Shown here piece after piece: positions 1 through 7,045 of a stretch of DNA of 30,239 nt (the first letter of the stretch is position 1; each line of letters starts with the position of its first letter). The translations under genes and the position numbers were made by a program. Source of the stretch: a virus. The notes beneath the pieces were generated by a model, which was not told where the DNA came from, made no database searches, and saw only the letters and a program-made list of their open reading frames with translations. Where the stretch lies: the IMG/VR virus record IMGVR_UViG_3300013131_005618, positions 1-30,239 of that record, one strand, 5' to 3'.

Positions 1-22
1 TTATAGAGATATATCATTCTTT

Positions 23-153
23 CCCCCGCTTTTGGCGGGGGGGTGTGTCTCCGTGTCTCCAGTCTCCGACCTTGCCCTCGTCCCTACGGATTCGTGGCGA
101 AAGGTCGGAGACAGGGTTTGTCTCCGACCTTTCATGTTGTCTCCGACCTTTTC
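23..153. repeat. GTCTCCGACCTT repeat cluster with strong hairpin
   Basis: The 12-mer GTCTCCGACCTT occurs at 62-73, 120-131 and 139-150, and inverted at 101-112. The inverted copy and the 120-131 copy form a perfect 14-bp stem (99-112 with 120-133) around a 7-base loop. Short GTCTCC units also occur at 47-52 and 55-60. A separate GC hairpin (23-29 with 35-41) lies to the left; neither hairpin is followed by a clear U-tract. The cluster lies just downstream of the primase gene. It could be iterons, an operator array or a structured 3' end. No convincing gene is seen in 1-172. Confidence 0.8.
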
Positions 154-172
154 GGATTCAAACGCTTGATTT

Positions 173-2458
173 TTAAAGAGCTTTTTCAATGAATTTTGAA
201 TATACAACCCTAGACGGCGATTGTCCACTGGATAATTTAATTTTTACCGTTTTTGCTTCACCATCTTCTTCCAATCGGTGTAATAACTCGTCGCGTTTTT
301 CTTTTGAGAGTGCCGCGAAAGGTCGGCAGTATTTTGGTATGTCCGAATGCGTAATACCTTCTGCACCTCTATTCATAATCACTTCAATGACTTTTTGCCT
401 AACGTCCATTTTCCCATCGTCACTAGCAACAACATCTAAAACATCAATCAATCGCGTTAAGTGATAAACAACGTAATCACAGCACCAATCCATAATGTAT
501 TTAGTGGCGACAGGATTTTTATAATCATTCACCGCGCCAAATATCGCCATCAATCGGCGCATAATTTTACGCGCATTGCCGAGATAGTTTTTATTGCGCT
601 CACCACACGCCGCGCTAATACGTTTGTCGTAAGGTGCTAAATTTTGTTCAAATTTGACAGGGATTAACTCTGATTCTATCCCTGCCATTTCTGAAATAAT
701 GTCTTTAAAATCCAAATCTTTTTCAGATAAGCCAACACCGCGAATTTTTGTTAAATCGTAGAGAATACTTTGGTCTAAAGCGCGTGGTTCTTCTTCTTTG
801 TATTGAATTTCGTCTTTATCGCAAATTGCCATTAAAAACTGATTTGAACTGCCGCGCCCCATTTCAGACGATTTTGAAAAAATAGGTAATTGGTTGTAAT
901 GCAACAAGGCAAGCATTGAAAGGCTTGGTCGATAAATAACAGGCTGTTTTTCATCGCCAAAATCCGAAAGTTTTAAACCTGCTTCTTCTGCGCTATCAAG
1001 TTGTATGTATTCATTCTCTTTAAATAGTCGCGTAATTACACCTAAAACCGCGTCCATGCCGCCCGTTGTTTGCCGACTTGATAGTTTTATCATCTGCGCG
1101 TAATCCTCGCAGGTATAAAGCGTAGCGGGGCAATTATGAATCGTTTTGTAGAGTGCTTGTGATGATGCCATGCGACTAGCACGAACCATGCGCCGTAATT
1201 TGCATTGCTGTAATACTGAGCGCACGCCCATTGTTGTATAGAATAATTCGCCTAAACTACCCTGTGGCGAACTGCAAATACCAACATAAAGCTGTAAGCT
1301 GTCTCTATGTTCTGTGCAATACCGCCGTGACGTAATCAACGCTAAAAGCGAAATCACCGCTTGCATGGTTGCGGTTTTGCTGTAGCAATCTGATTGCGCG
1401 TTGATATAACCCGCTATTTTATTTGCGAGTGGTACGGGGAACTCGTCATAAGCGAGTTTTGGTGCTTGATAGCTTTGCGGATCGTGGATGATTGGATTAT
1501 TGATTTCATCAACAATGGAATCGCCTTTTTCTTTTATTTCTTGCGCGTGTTCCATTTCAACAAGACTTTTGTAATGGTATTTACGCGCTTCAAAATAAAT
1601 CGATTCTTTGAAACGTTTTACAGGTTTTGCATTATTGAAACTTGCCCAAACCCGCGCCTGATCTGCTATATCAAATTTATAACTGGATTTTGACCAATCA
1701 CACCATTTATCAAAGCCCATTTGCGTGCTGTCGGTTGCGTGAATGGCAAAACCAACTCTTACCCAAACTTCGCGCACGTCATTATCAATAAACGTCAAAG
1801 CGCGTCCAAATTCCATGCGTTCAATATCGCTCATCGTTTCCCATTCTGTCGATGAACCGCCAATAATTTCACCTGTGAAAACTTTGGTTTGTTTGCAGAT
1901 TAAATCAATCATCCACGCTGGCGCGTCTGCGATTTCTGCATCTGCTATGTTATCAACATCCAATACTTCATAGATGCCTTGCACATGATTTGATAATGCT
2001 GAAAGCACATAACCGCCGTCTGCTCTTACGTCGATATGCGTACCAAGTGTGTTTTGATTAGATGGGATTTCAACGCCCTGCGGATATTTAAAGTAATAGT
2101 GATAGCCGCCGCTACCTGTTTGAACGGTTAAAGTATCGAGCAATTTTCCGTAAATGTTTTCGAGTTCACTTAATGACGTTTCGCCGATTTTGCCATTCGC
2201 CACGTCAATATCGACAACGAAAATGCCGCTGACTTTACCTGTTGCCACACCGATATTCGCATTCGGGGCAACCGTCCACCATTGTTTGATTACTTCAATA
2301 TCATTTGACGCGCCATTCACACCATTCGGGATAGTGGGGTGTTTGCCTTTTGATTTGCAGTTTTCATTCCCGCAACTGCATTGCCCGTTATCCGTTATGT
2401 GGTGACAAGGAAAGATTGACCAGCCTAAGCCTAAGAGGTTGATTGCATTGTTTAACAT
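173..2458 (-). CDS. Phage bifunctional primase-polymerase (Prim-Pol) protein
   Basis: A 761-residue replication protein that would make primers at the phage fork. The N-terminal ~190 residues are a Prim-Pol (archaeo-eukaryotic primase type) domain: a Cys-rich knuckle at 18-34, the metal-binding Asp pair in FVVDIDVANG (D83, D85), the SGGYHYYF strand (H120) and DVRADGGYVL. Residues ~205-295 resemble a primase C-terminal domain (PriCT type). The C-terminal half resembles phage DUF3987/D5-like ATPases, but the expected P-loop region reads CSSPQGSLG (395-403) without the Lys-Ser/Thr of a Walker A motif, so helicase activity is doubtful. The frame stays open upstream to 2707, but that stretch covers a terminator and a dUTPase tail in another frame; the ATG at 2458 begins the conserved domain. 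No strong Shine-Dalgarno site is seen. Family is confident; the role of the C-terminal half is not. Confidence 0.88.
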   Translation of the reverse strand: MLNNAINLLGLGWSIFPCHHITDNGQCSCGNENCKSKGKHPTIPNGVNGASNDIEVIKQWWTVAPNANIGVATGKVSGIFVVDIDVANGKIGETSLSELENIYGKLLDTLTVQTGSGGYHYYFKYPQGVEIPSNQNTLGTHIDVRADGGYVLSALSNHVQGIYEVLDVDNIADAEIADAPAWMIDLICKQTKVFTGEIIGGSSTEWETMSDIERMEFGRALTFIDNDVREVWVRVGFAIHATDSTQMGFDKWCDWSKSSYKFDIADQARVWASFNNAKPVKRFKESIYFEARKYHYKSLVEMEHAQEIKEKGDSIVDEINNPIIHDPQSYQAPKLAYDEFPVPLANKIAGYINAQSDCYSKTATMQAVISLLALITSRRYCTEHRDSLQLYVGICSSPQGSLGELFYTTMGVRSVLQQCKLRRMVRASRMASSQALYKTIHNCPATLYTCEDYAQMIKLSSRQTTGGMDAVLGVITRLFKENEYIQLDSAEEAGLKLSDFGDEKQPVIYRPSLSMLALLHYNQLPIFSKSSEMGRGSSNQFLMAICDKDEIQYKEEEPRALDQSILYDLTKIRGVGLSEKDLDFKDIISEMAGIESELIPVKFEQNLAPYDKRISAACGERNKNYLGNARKIMRRLMAIFGAVNDYKNPVATKYIMDWCCDYVVYHLTRLIDVLDVVASDDGKMDVRQKVIEVIMNRGAEGITHSDIPKYCRPFAALSKEKRDELLHRLEEDGEAKTVKIKLSSGQSPSRVVYSKFIEKAL

Positions 2459-2492
2459 GATATAGAATACCCATAATTGTTTTGTTAGTTGG

Positions 2493-2515
2493 TTCAACTG
2501 CTTGCAACAGTTGAA
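2493..2515. promoter_or_regulatory. Inverted repeat upstream of primase
   Basis: TTCAACTG (2493-2500) and CAGTTGAA (2508-2515) form a perfect 8-bp inverted repeat around CTTGCAA, between the terminator and the primase start. It could be an operator for a separate primase promoter. No consensus promoter is visible beside it. Confidence 0.45.
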
Positions 2516-2519
2516 AGTG

Positions 2520-2555
2520 AAAAAAAGGCGTTCATTTTTGTGAACGCCTTTTTTT
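2520..2555. terminator. Bidirectional rho-independent terminator
   Basis: GGCGTTCA pairs with TGAACGCC around a TTTTTG loop, flanked by a run of seven A and a run of seven T, so it can act on both strands. On the minus strand it separates the early operon from the primase gene, which implies readthrough, antitermination or a separate primase promoter. Confidence 0.85.
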
Positions 2556-2589
2556 ATATTACCGCAAATGAATAAAAATTTTATACAGA

Positions 2590-2673
2590 TTATTGCGAAG
2601 AAAGCCCTGTCGAACCGAAACCACCCTCGCCACGCGCAGAATGTATACAAATCATGTGCGGCGTGGAGTATAT
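2590..2673 (-). pseudogene. dUTPase C-terminal remnant (motif V)
   Basis: The minus strand encodes a short open stretch ending ARGEGGFGSTGLSSQ-stop. RGxGGFGSTG is the signature P-loop-like motif V that closes the active site of trimeric dUTPases. An in-frame stop lies just upstream, so at most 27 codons are open; the only ATG (2655) gives a 21-residue peptide. Motifs I-IV, normally about 120 residues, are absent from the flanks. This is best read as the tail of a dut gene left after deletion or gene replacement. A free motif-V peptide is possible but unsupported. Confidence 0.7.
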
Positions 2674-2678
2674 TTATG

Positions 2679-2816
2679 TCACTCAAGAACATTCTCAGCA
2701 ATGACATCGCTCACCACTTCTCCGTCTATTTCTCTCTCATTGCCGTGGATTTCCAATGAGCCATTCCATTTTTCGTAAATAGTCCAAGGTGTAGGTGTAA
2801 ATTTTGGTTTAGTCAT
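2679..2816 (-). CDS. Small phage protein, probably C-terminally truncated
   Basis: A 45-residue protein starting MTKPKFTPTPWTIYEK, with GGAG 8 bases before the ATG at 2816. An alternative ATG at 2876 overlaps the upstream stop (TGATG) and adds 20 residues, but the conserved-looking start is the internal one. The TPxPW opening and following IHG and VIAE resemble common small phage proteins that usually continue to an NARLIAAAPELLEAL-type tail. Here the frame stops right after VIAENVLE, next to the dUTPase tail, which suggests a deletion junction. Function unknown. Confidence 0.6.
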   Translation of the reverse strand: MTKPKFTPTPWTIYEKWNGSLEIHGNEREIDGEVVSDVIAENVLE

Positions 2817-2875
2817 TTGTTTATCTCCGATTGAATACCCAAAAAGTTCGTCAATAGCAAGCGAAAGCAATGTCA

Positions 2876-3172
2876 TCACTCGACCCTCTCAAACTTTTTA
2901 AAGAAATCTTCGAGTGAGAGTGTTTCAATATATTGAAACGCGACAATAGCCGTAATATAAGATGGAATTTCAACTAAAGAGGTTTGATTCGCAACAGCTT
3001 TACTTGCTTCAACACGCAATGCCGCATTATCAATAATCGCTTTTGAAATCATTGACATTGCTTTTGCGCGTTCCGTTTCAAATGTGAGTTTTTCGCTGGT
3101 TAGCGAATCGTCGTTTAGTCGCTCAAGTTGAGCGAATAAGTGATTATTTAGGTCTATGAGTTTATTTTTCAT
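2876..3172 (-). CDS. Conserved phage protein, unknown function
   Basis: A 98-residue, mostly helical protein (starts MKNKLIDLNNHLFAQLERL) preceded by a near-perfect AGGAGGG ribosome site. It lacks a signal peptide, membrane segment or Cys motif. It lies 2 bases after the preceding gene and overlaps the next possible start by TGATG, so it is part of the same minus-strand early operon. The pattern LNDDSLTSEKLTFETERAKAM resembles small regulatory-type phage proteins seen beside replication genes, but I cannot assign a function. Confidence 0.75.
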   Translation of the reverse strand: MKNKLIDLNNHLFAQLERLNDDSLTSEKLTFETERAKAMSMISKAIIDNAALRVEASKAVANQTSLVEIPSYITAIVAFQYIETLSLEDFFKKFERVE

Positions 3173-3174
3173 TT

Positions 3175-3420
3175 TTAGCCCTCCTGAGCTACTGCATCAA
3201 AAAAATTATTTAAACTTGCGCGACCAATTTTTTGCTCTGCAAAGCGAATGGTTTTGTAGAGTTTTTTCAGTCTGCCAGAACTGGTATTTACAAGCGTTTT
3301 AAGCACCTTGTTAAAACGCTTGCTGTTGAGTTCATTCACCAAGCCAAGCGTTGTTAATGAACTGCAAAATTTATTTTTATCTTCGTGCGATAAAGACAAA
3401 AAGAGTTGTTGGCAATTCAT
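3175..3420 (-). CDS. Small hypothetical phage protein
   Basis: An 81-residue basic protein starting MNCQQLFLSLSHEDKNKF. I chose the ATG at 3420, not the open frame beginning at 3468, because AAGGTG lies 5-6 bases upstream and the ATG overlaps the preceding stop by ATGA. The middle (SKRFNKVLKTLVNTSSGRLKK) is Lys/Arg-rich and probably helical, so nucleic-acid binding is possible but not shown. Not recognised as a known family. Confidence 0.7.
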   Translation of the reverse strand: MNCQQLFLSLSHEDKNKFCSSLTTLGLVNELNSKRFNKVLKTLVNTSSGRLKKLYKTIRFAEQKIGRASLNNFFDAVAQEG

Positions 3421-3605
3421 GCGTTCACCTTTTTGTGATAAGGAAACTCTTTGTGGCAATCGATACACACTTGTTTTTTATGGCTCTCAAAGGTCGCTTT
3501 GTGTTCGTGTGTGCATTCGGTTTTTTGGCTAATAGATTCAACTAAACCACCGCTAATAAAAAGACAAACAACGATGATAGATAAAATGATGTGTAAGGTA
3601 ATCAT
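3417..3605 (-). CDS. Small membrane-anchored protein with Cys/His cluster
   Basis: A 62-residue protein. Residues 1-20 (MITLHIILSIIVVCLFISGG) form one hydrophobic segment, a signal anchor. The tail carries C-x-H-x-H and then CIDCH, which fits a small zinc-binding ribbon. CxxCH is also the haem c motif, but nothing else supports a cytochrome. The start at 3605 is the first ATG at the hydrophobic segment and lies 5 bases beyond the thyX stop; its end overlaps the next gene by 4 bases. Function unknown. Confidence 0.65.
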   Translation of the reverse strand: MITLHIILSIIVVCLFISGGLVESISQKTECTHEHKATFESHKKQVCIDCHKEFPYHKKVNA

Positions 3606-3610
3606 GATGT

Positions 3611-4438
3611 TTATAGTCGTTGTCTGTGTTGAATCCAGCCGCGAAAGTTTGCACTCCATTCAATCGCTTTTTTGTCGATATGTGTCACGCCGTTTTGCCA
3701 TTCGGTCGCGTTGTCATTGATTGGGTAGGCTTGGTGTTCAAATGGGGATAAATGCCCATCTTTTAAAAGCGTTTTGGCTAGTGCTAAATCTTTTTCAATG
3801 TCTGGATTTGTGTTGTCATGGTTTAGATATGAAACACGGGCGCAACGTGCCGCACTAACTAATGCTAAATCGTTTAAAACATCACATTCATCGAGTGTGA
3901 CATACGGTAAATGCCAATAAACGCCAGTTAGTTTTTTCGGCTCAGATTCATCCATCGCTACTTTAATAGATTGTGCCAATTCCTGAATTTCAGGTTGCGC
4001 GTCATGGTGCAAGCGCAATGCAAAAAAGTTATCCCATTCGGTAGCGGTGACGACGACTTTGATTGTTGAGAAAGGCTCTAGCAATCGGTTTGCCCATTGT
4101 TTGTGAACGCCATAAGAAAGCAACACTTCTGCTGATTCAATCGCGTTTAATCGCGCAACATCCCATTCGGTTTTTGCATTATGTCCAATTTCACTATCAA
4201 GACGTTCACCCGCTTGCATACCCGCTTGATTTTGTGCAAAGTCAGGAATTGGTGAGTTTTCAATCAGTTCAATTTGCTTTTGAGTTGGAATTGCGCGGCT
4301 TGATTGTGCGTTTCTTGAAAACTGCCGATGTGTCATAAATTGACTATGAATGTATCGTGGATATTCCAATTCAAGCGTTGTGATTCTTACGCCGCTTTCT
4401 GAAATAGAATCAGCGATAACTTTTGCTGTAATGGTCAT
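3611..4438 (-). CDS. thyX: FAD-dependent thymidylate synthase
   Basis: A 275-residue ThyX, which methylates dUMP to dTMP using methylene-tetrahydrofolate and FAD/NADPH, supplying dTTP for phage DNA synthesis in the cytoplasm. The signature is at 37-48: HRQFSRNAQSSR, matching the ThyX consensus H-R-x2-S-x-N-x2-S-x-R. A C-terminal DGHLSPFEHQA matches the second conserved FAD/dUMP-site block (SPFEH). The stretch ending ATEWDNFFALR is also typical of phage ThyX proteins. The ATG at 4438 overlaps the upstream stop (TGATG), indicating coupled translation; a GTG one codon earlier is less likely. It belongs to the early operon that also holds the dUTPase remnant, so pyrimidine functions were once grouped here. 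Confidence 0.95.
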   Translation of the reverse strand: MTITAKVIADSISESGVRITTLELEYPRYIHSQFMTHRQFSRNAQSSRAIPTQKQIELIENSPIPDFAQNQAGMQAGERLDSEIGHNAKTEWDVARLNAIESAEVLLSYGVHKQWANRLLEPFSTIKVVVTATEWDNFFALRLHHDAQPEIQELAQSIKVAMDESEPKKLTGVYWHLPYVTLDECDVLNDLALVSAARCARVSYLNHDNTNPDIEKDLALAKTLLKDGHLSPFEHQAYPINDNATEWQNGVTHIDKKAIEWSANFRGWIQHRQRL

Positions 4439-4968
4439 CACACACGCTCCAAATCATCTGCAATCTGCATCAATAATGCACCAAAATACGGGTTCACAAT
4501 CGGCAACAGCGTGTTACGCAATAAATCAATTTTGATTTCCAAATTCGCAATTTCACGCGGCGTTTGTTCTAAAAACAACGCTTGTGCTTTCGCTTCGGCT
4601 TCCACCATGATTTGCGTGATTTGTTCGAGGGGTGAAAGTGCTGTTGGTTGTGGCACGGCAACAGGTTCGGGTAAATGCCGCTCAAAATCTTCCATTGCAA
4701 GGCGTTGATTTGGATTTACTCCTTCTTCAACAGGTTCAGCAGGTATCGCTACCTCTTTCAAGTAAGTAATTCTGCCCAAATCCGTTAAGTAATAACGACC
4801 TTCAAAGCGTTCAATGTGATTTTCTTCAATCATTTTTGATAGCAATGTGAAATGCGCGGTTTTCTTTGGGTCAAATCCCAAATCGACTGCAATTTCTTTT
4901 GCGGTTGGCGCGTCAATAGAATTACTGATACATTTTGCGACTGCTAATTTTTGCACATCTAAGCTCAT
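4438..4968 (-). CDS. Phage protein with N-terminal winged-helix-like region
   Basis: A 176-residue protein starting MSLDVQKLAVAKCIS, with AGAGG about 8 bases before the ATG. Residues ~5-70 look like a winged helix (KCISNSIDAPTAKEIAVDLGF, then MIEENHIERFEGRYYLTDLGR, a typical wing followed by TDLGR). The middle is Pro/Glu-rich and flexible; the C-terminus (~115-176) is helical. It overlaps thyX by TGATG. It may be a DNA-binding regulator or a replication accessory protein; there is no specific family match. Confidence 0.75.
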   Translation of the reverse strand: MSLDVQKLAVAKCISNSIDAPTAKEIAVDLGFDPKKTAHFTLLSKMIEENHIERFEGRYYLTDLGRITYLKEVAIPAEPVEEGVNPNQRLAMEDFERHLPEPVAVPQPTALSPLEQITQIMVEAEAKAQALFLEQTPREIANLEIKIDLLRNTLLPIVNPYFGALLMQIADDLERV

Positions 4969-4989
4969 GCTTTTTCCTCTTTGTTGTGA

Positions 4990-5157
4990 TTAAAATTTAT
5001 TTACTTCTTCAATTCGCTCTTTCGGAATGCCGCGTTTTTTCCAAGTGAAAACAACTTGCCGCGATACCCCGATTTTCTTTGCATAACGCGAGTACGAACC
5101 GAACACAATGCGCGGTTCATCGAGCGTTTTTAAAACAATTTCATCGGTTAATTTCAT
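4990..5157 (-). CDS. Cro-like helix-turn-helix regulator
   Basis: A 55-residue protein starting MKLTDEIVLKTLDEP. Residues ~22-50 (SRYAKKIGVSRQVVFTWKK then RGIPKERIEEV) form a Cro/YdaS-type helix-turn-helix in which IPKERIEEV is the usual helix after the recognition helix. It is the first gene leftward of the divergent switch, opposite the repressor, exactly where Cro lies in lambdoid-type switches. It would repress the repressor promoter and its own. No good Shine-Dalgarno site is visible; the motif copy at 5166-5184 ends 9 bases before the start. Confidence 0.82.
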   Translation of the reverse strand: MKLTDEIVLKTLDEPRIVFGSYSRYAKKIGVSRQVVFTWKKRGIPKERIEEVNKF

Positions 5158-5165
5158 TTACATTT

Positions 5166-5184
5166 GATTAAAATTTTTATACAC
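5166..5184 (-). repeat. Dispersed 19-mer motif, copy 1
   Basis: On the minus strand GTGTATAAAAATTTTAATC lies just upstream of the Cro-like gene. It differs by one base from the copy at 10243-10261. Candidate operator or leader element. Confidence 0.55.
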
Positions 5185-5194
5185 ATTGGCGCGT

Positions 5195-5223
5195 AAATTA
5201 GCTTTTTCTTTTACACTTGTCAA
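5195..5223 (-). promoter_or_regulatory. Predicted leftward promoter of the switch
   Basis: TTGACA (5218-5223, minus) and TAATTT (5195-5200), spaced 17. It would drive the Cro-like gene and the early operon. Its -35 overlaps the -35 of the rightward promoter, so one bound regulator could control both. Confidence 0.6.
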
Positions 5224-5245
5224 AATAATTTAATCGGTTTAATAT
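5217..5245 (+). promoter_or_regulatory. Predicted repressor promoter
   Basis: TTGTCA (5217-5222) and TAATAT (5240-5245), spaced 17, about 38 bases before the repressor start. The shared core TTGTCAA overlaps the leftward -35. Confidence 0.55.
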
Positions 5246-5282
5246 CACGTCAAATAATAATAATGCTCAAGAGGGCAAATAA

Positions 5283-5765
5283 ATGATTGATACAGAAAAG
5301 GAAATAGAGATAGAGGGCGAAAAACCACTAAAAAAAGCGCGTGAAAATCCACAGCTTGAAAAACAAGCGAATGCGCTAAAACGCTTAGTAAGTCAAATGG
5401 ATATTCCAATTACCAAATTAGCTGAACAAATCGGAGTGGATAGACAATCGATTTATATGTGGCAACGTGGCATTGCCGCGATTCCCGAAGATAAATTGAA
5501 ATTACTAGCGGATTTTTTTGAAGTTGACCCGATCGAGATACGCTATGACGTAATGATGTTTAGCAGAGATGATTTGATTAAAACAATTGAATTTGTTGAA
5601 TCTGAACTTTCAAGTCGCAATTTAAAACCCAGTTCAGAAATCAAGGCTCGAATCGTGTCTGTGATTTATGAAACCTTGCAAGAACAGAAAAAAGCGTTGT
5701 CTAAAAAACTCACGGATTATGATTTTGAAACGATTGCAAAGCGAACTATTAAAACGTTTGCATAA
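5283..5765 (+). CDS. XRE-family phage repressor without peptidase domain
   Basis: A 160-residue CI-type regulator. Residues ~30-84 form an XRE helix-turn-helix (ALKRLVSQMDIPITKLAEQ, IGVDRQSIYMWQRG, then IPEDKLKLLADFF). The C-terminal ~75 residues are charged and helical, probably for dimerisation, with no S24 LexA-like Ser/Lys self-cleavage domain. GAGG lies 9 bases upstream of the ATG. It diverges from the Cro-like gene and is followed directly by a terminator, as a single-gene lysogeny transcript would be. Without a self-cleaving domain, induction would need an antirepressor; the KilA-N gene next door is a candidate (inference). Confidence 0.85.
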   Translation: MIDTEKEIEIEGEKPLKKARENPQLEKQANALKRLVSQMDIPITKLAEQIGVDRQSIYMWQRGIAAIPEDKLKLLADFFEVDPIEIRYDVMMFSRDDLIKTIEFVESELSSRNLKPSSEIKARIVSVIYETLQEQKKALSKKLTDYDFETIAKRTIKTFA

Positions 5766-5796
5766 AAAAAGGGCGGTTTTTAAGCCGCCCTTTTTT
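5764..5796. terminator. Bidirectional terminator between repressor and KilA-N gene
   Basis: GGGCGG (5771-5776) pairs with CCGCCC (5785-5790) around TTTTTAAG, flanked by A and T runs. It ends both the repressor transcript and the converging KilA-N transcript. Confidence 0.88.
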
Positions 5797-5797
5797 G

Positions 5798-6748
5798 TTA
5801 TTCAGCGAAAATGTCTATCGGTTTTAAGCCTGTCAAAATATCCAACCCATCAAAAATTTTGTTAATACCACGATCAACATCGGCGCGTAATTTCATTTCT
5901 GCTTTTAAACCGCTAGTCGTTTCTTTACGGCGGTAATGTTCGTCTGTGGCTTGCGTTGCCAAAATCTCTAATTCTGCAAGCCGTTTTTTGCTGATTAACG
6001 TCATCGTGTCGTCAATCGTTGCGTCTTTTCGTAATTGTTCGAGTTCTGCCACATCAACCAATTTAAAGTTATTGGTGTGTTCAGGTTCAAAAATAGGCAA
6101 AATGCCAAAGTAAGTACACGCGGCAGGATATTTCTCAATCGGCAAGTATTGATAACTGCGAATACCAAAATGTTTGCCAAATTCGCCCCAAATTGATTTT
6201 GGTGTGCAGTTGCTGTCACGGGTTAAAGTGCTAACGTGGTGCTTCAAATGCGTTTTCATCGCTTCGGTGATGTGCTGACGGTAGCCGTGTTTGGCAAAGT
6301 AGCTGTCCGAATCATTCGGTTTTTGTGTTGGCGTGTTGATAGGGTCAATATCAACCGTTTTGCCTTTTAGGATTTTTTCAATTTGAAGGTCGCACCAAAC
6401 AGCGAATTTAGCGTTAAGCCAACGGGCGAAATCAATTGCTAGTTTTGGGTGAAACCATGTGCCTTTTTCGCCATCTCTACCGCCGTTTTTAATTCTAACC
6501 AATTGATTTTGTTTCACTTCGATTTTTAGAGAAGTGCTTTTTTGTTCCGTTACGGGATTTCCCGCTACGGGAAATAATGAATCAATCAACGCTGAAATGT
6601 AATCTTTGGTGCGGTCAGACTTTAAATAATCGTCTGGTTTTTTACCGTATTGTTTGGCAATTTGTGTGGCGTTAATCCAACCGTCATTTGTGAAACTAAC
6701 GGCAAAAGTATCTTGGTAGGTTGCTGTGAAGATAGATGAATTGTTCAT
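5798..6748 (-). CDS. KilA-N domain protein, putative antirepressor
   Basis: A 316-residue protein. Residues ~10-127 form a KilA-N DNA-binding domain: GWINATQIAKQYGKKPDDYLK near the start and WFHPKLAIDFARWLNAKFAVW near the end. A central block (~150-230, with IWGEFGKHFGIRSYQYLP) resembles C-terminal domains of phage antirepressors, and the final ~70 residues look coiled-coil. AAGGA lies 7 bases before the ATG at 6748, which rules out the longer open frame beginning at 6811. It converges on the repressor, with only a terminator between. KilA-N/Ant proteins of P1- and P22-like phages block repressors or alter host processes; here the target is unknown. The long structured leader upstream suggests post-transcriptional control. 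Confidence 0.88.
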   Translation of the reverse strand: MNNSSIFTATYQDTFAVSFTNDGWINATQIAKQYGKKPDDYLKSDRTKDYISALIDSLFPVAGNPVTEQKSTSLKIEVKQNQLVRIKNGGRDGEKGTWFHPKLAIDFARWLNAKFAVWCDLQIEKILKGKTVDIDPINTPTQKPNDSDSYFAKHGYRQHITEAMKTHLKHHVSTLTRDSNCTPKSIWGEFGKHFGIRSYQYLPIEKYPAACTYFGILPIFEPEHTNNFKLVDVAELEQLRKDATIDDTMTLISKKRLAELEILATQATDEHYRRKETTSGLKAEMKLRADVDRGINKIFDGLDILTGLKPIDIFAE

Positions 6749-6777
6749 TTTTGAATCCTTACTGTGATTGTTCAAAT

Positions 6778-7012
6778 GCCACCGAAGTGGCGTGAATTGG
6801 AGGTTGAACACAGCCAGTAAGTGCTGCTGTTGATATTGGTTATTCTCAACAACTCCAATTCACACGGCGATTTTACCGCAAATGCGGCGAATCGTGAAAA
6901 CTGGTAGGCACAAAAAAACCGCGTGATTTTCGTATGCGGGTAACGCTCACTGTAACTGGTGTTCAAGCCAGTGCAATCTCGTGACTGCGAAAACAGAATA
7001 ATCCTGTTTTCG
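6778..7012 (-). ncRNA. Hairpin-rich leader upstream of KilA-N gene (possible c4-like RNA)
   Basis: This non-coding stretch holds a chain of foldable elements. GCCAC-CGAA-GTGGC lies at 6778-6791. An 11-bp inverted repeat (6792-6802 with 6853-6863) is extended by GTTGA/TCAAC inside. CCGC-AAAT-GCGG lies at about 6876-6887. On the minus strand CCGC..GCGG (6936-6939 with 6919-6922) is followed by seven U, a possible internal terminator. Further stems lie at 6955-6972 and 6988-7012 (9-bp perfect, CGAAAACAG/CTGTTTTCG). P1/P22-type antirepressor genes are controlled by c4 antisense RNA made from just upstream; position and layout here are similar, but I cannot confirm sequence homology. Confidence 0.42.
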
Positions 7013-7045
7013 TGTTGCTGTCAAGTGGTTGTTTTAAAAAGATTT

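Noticed and set aside
1-228. 75-codon minus-strand frame over the repeat array
   Set aside because: It is made largely of translated GTCTCCGACCTT repeats, overlaps the primase 3' end, and has no recognisable domain.
2459-2707. N-terminal 83-residue extension of the primase
   Set aside because: It reads through a terminator hairpin and the dUTPase tail in another frame; the Prim-Pol domain starts at the internal ATG at 2458.
3417-3605. Haem c-binding protein based on CIDCH
   Set aside because: Only one CxxCH in a short tail that also has Cys/His zinc-type spacing; a small zinc knuckle is simpler.
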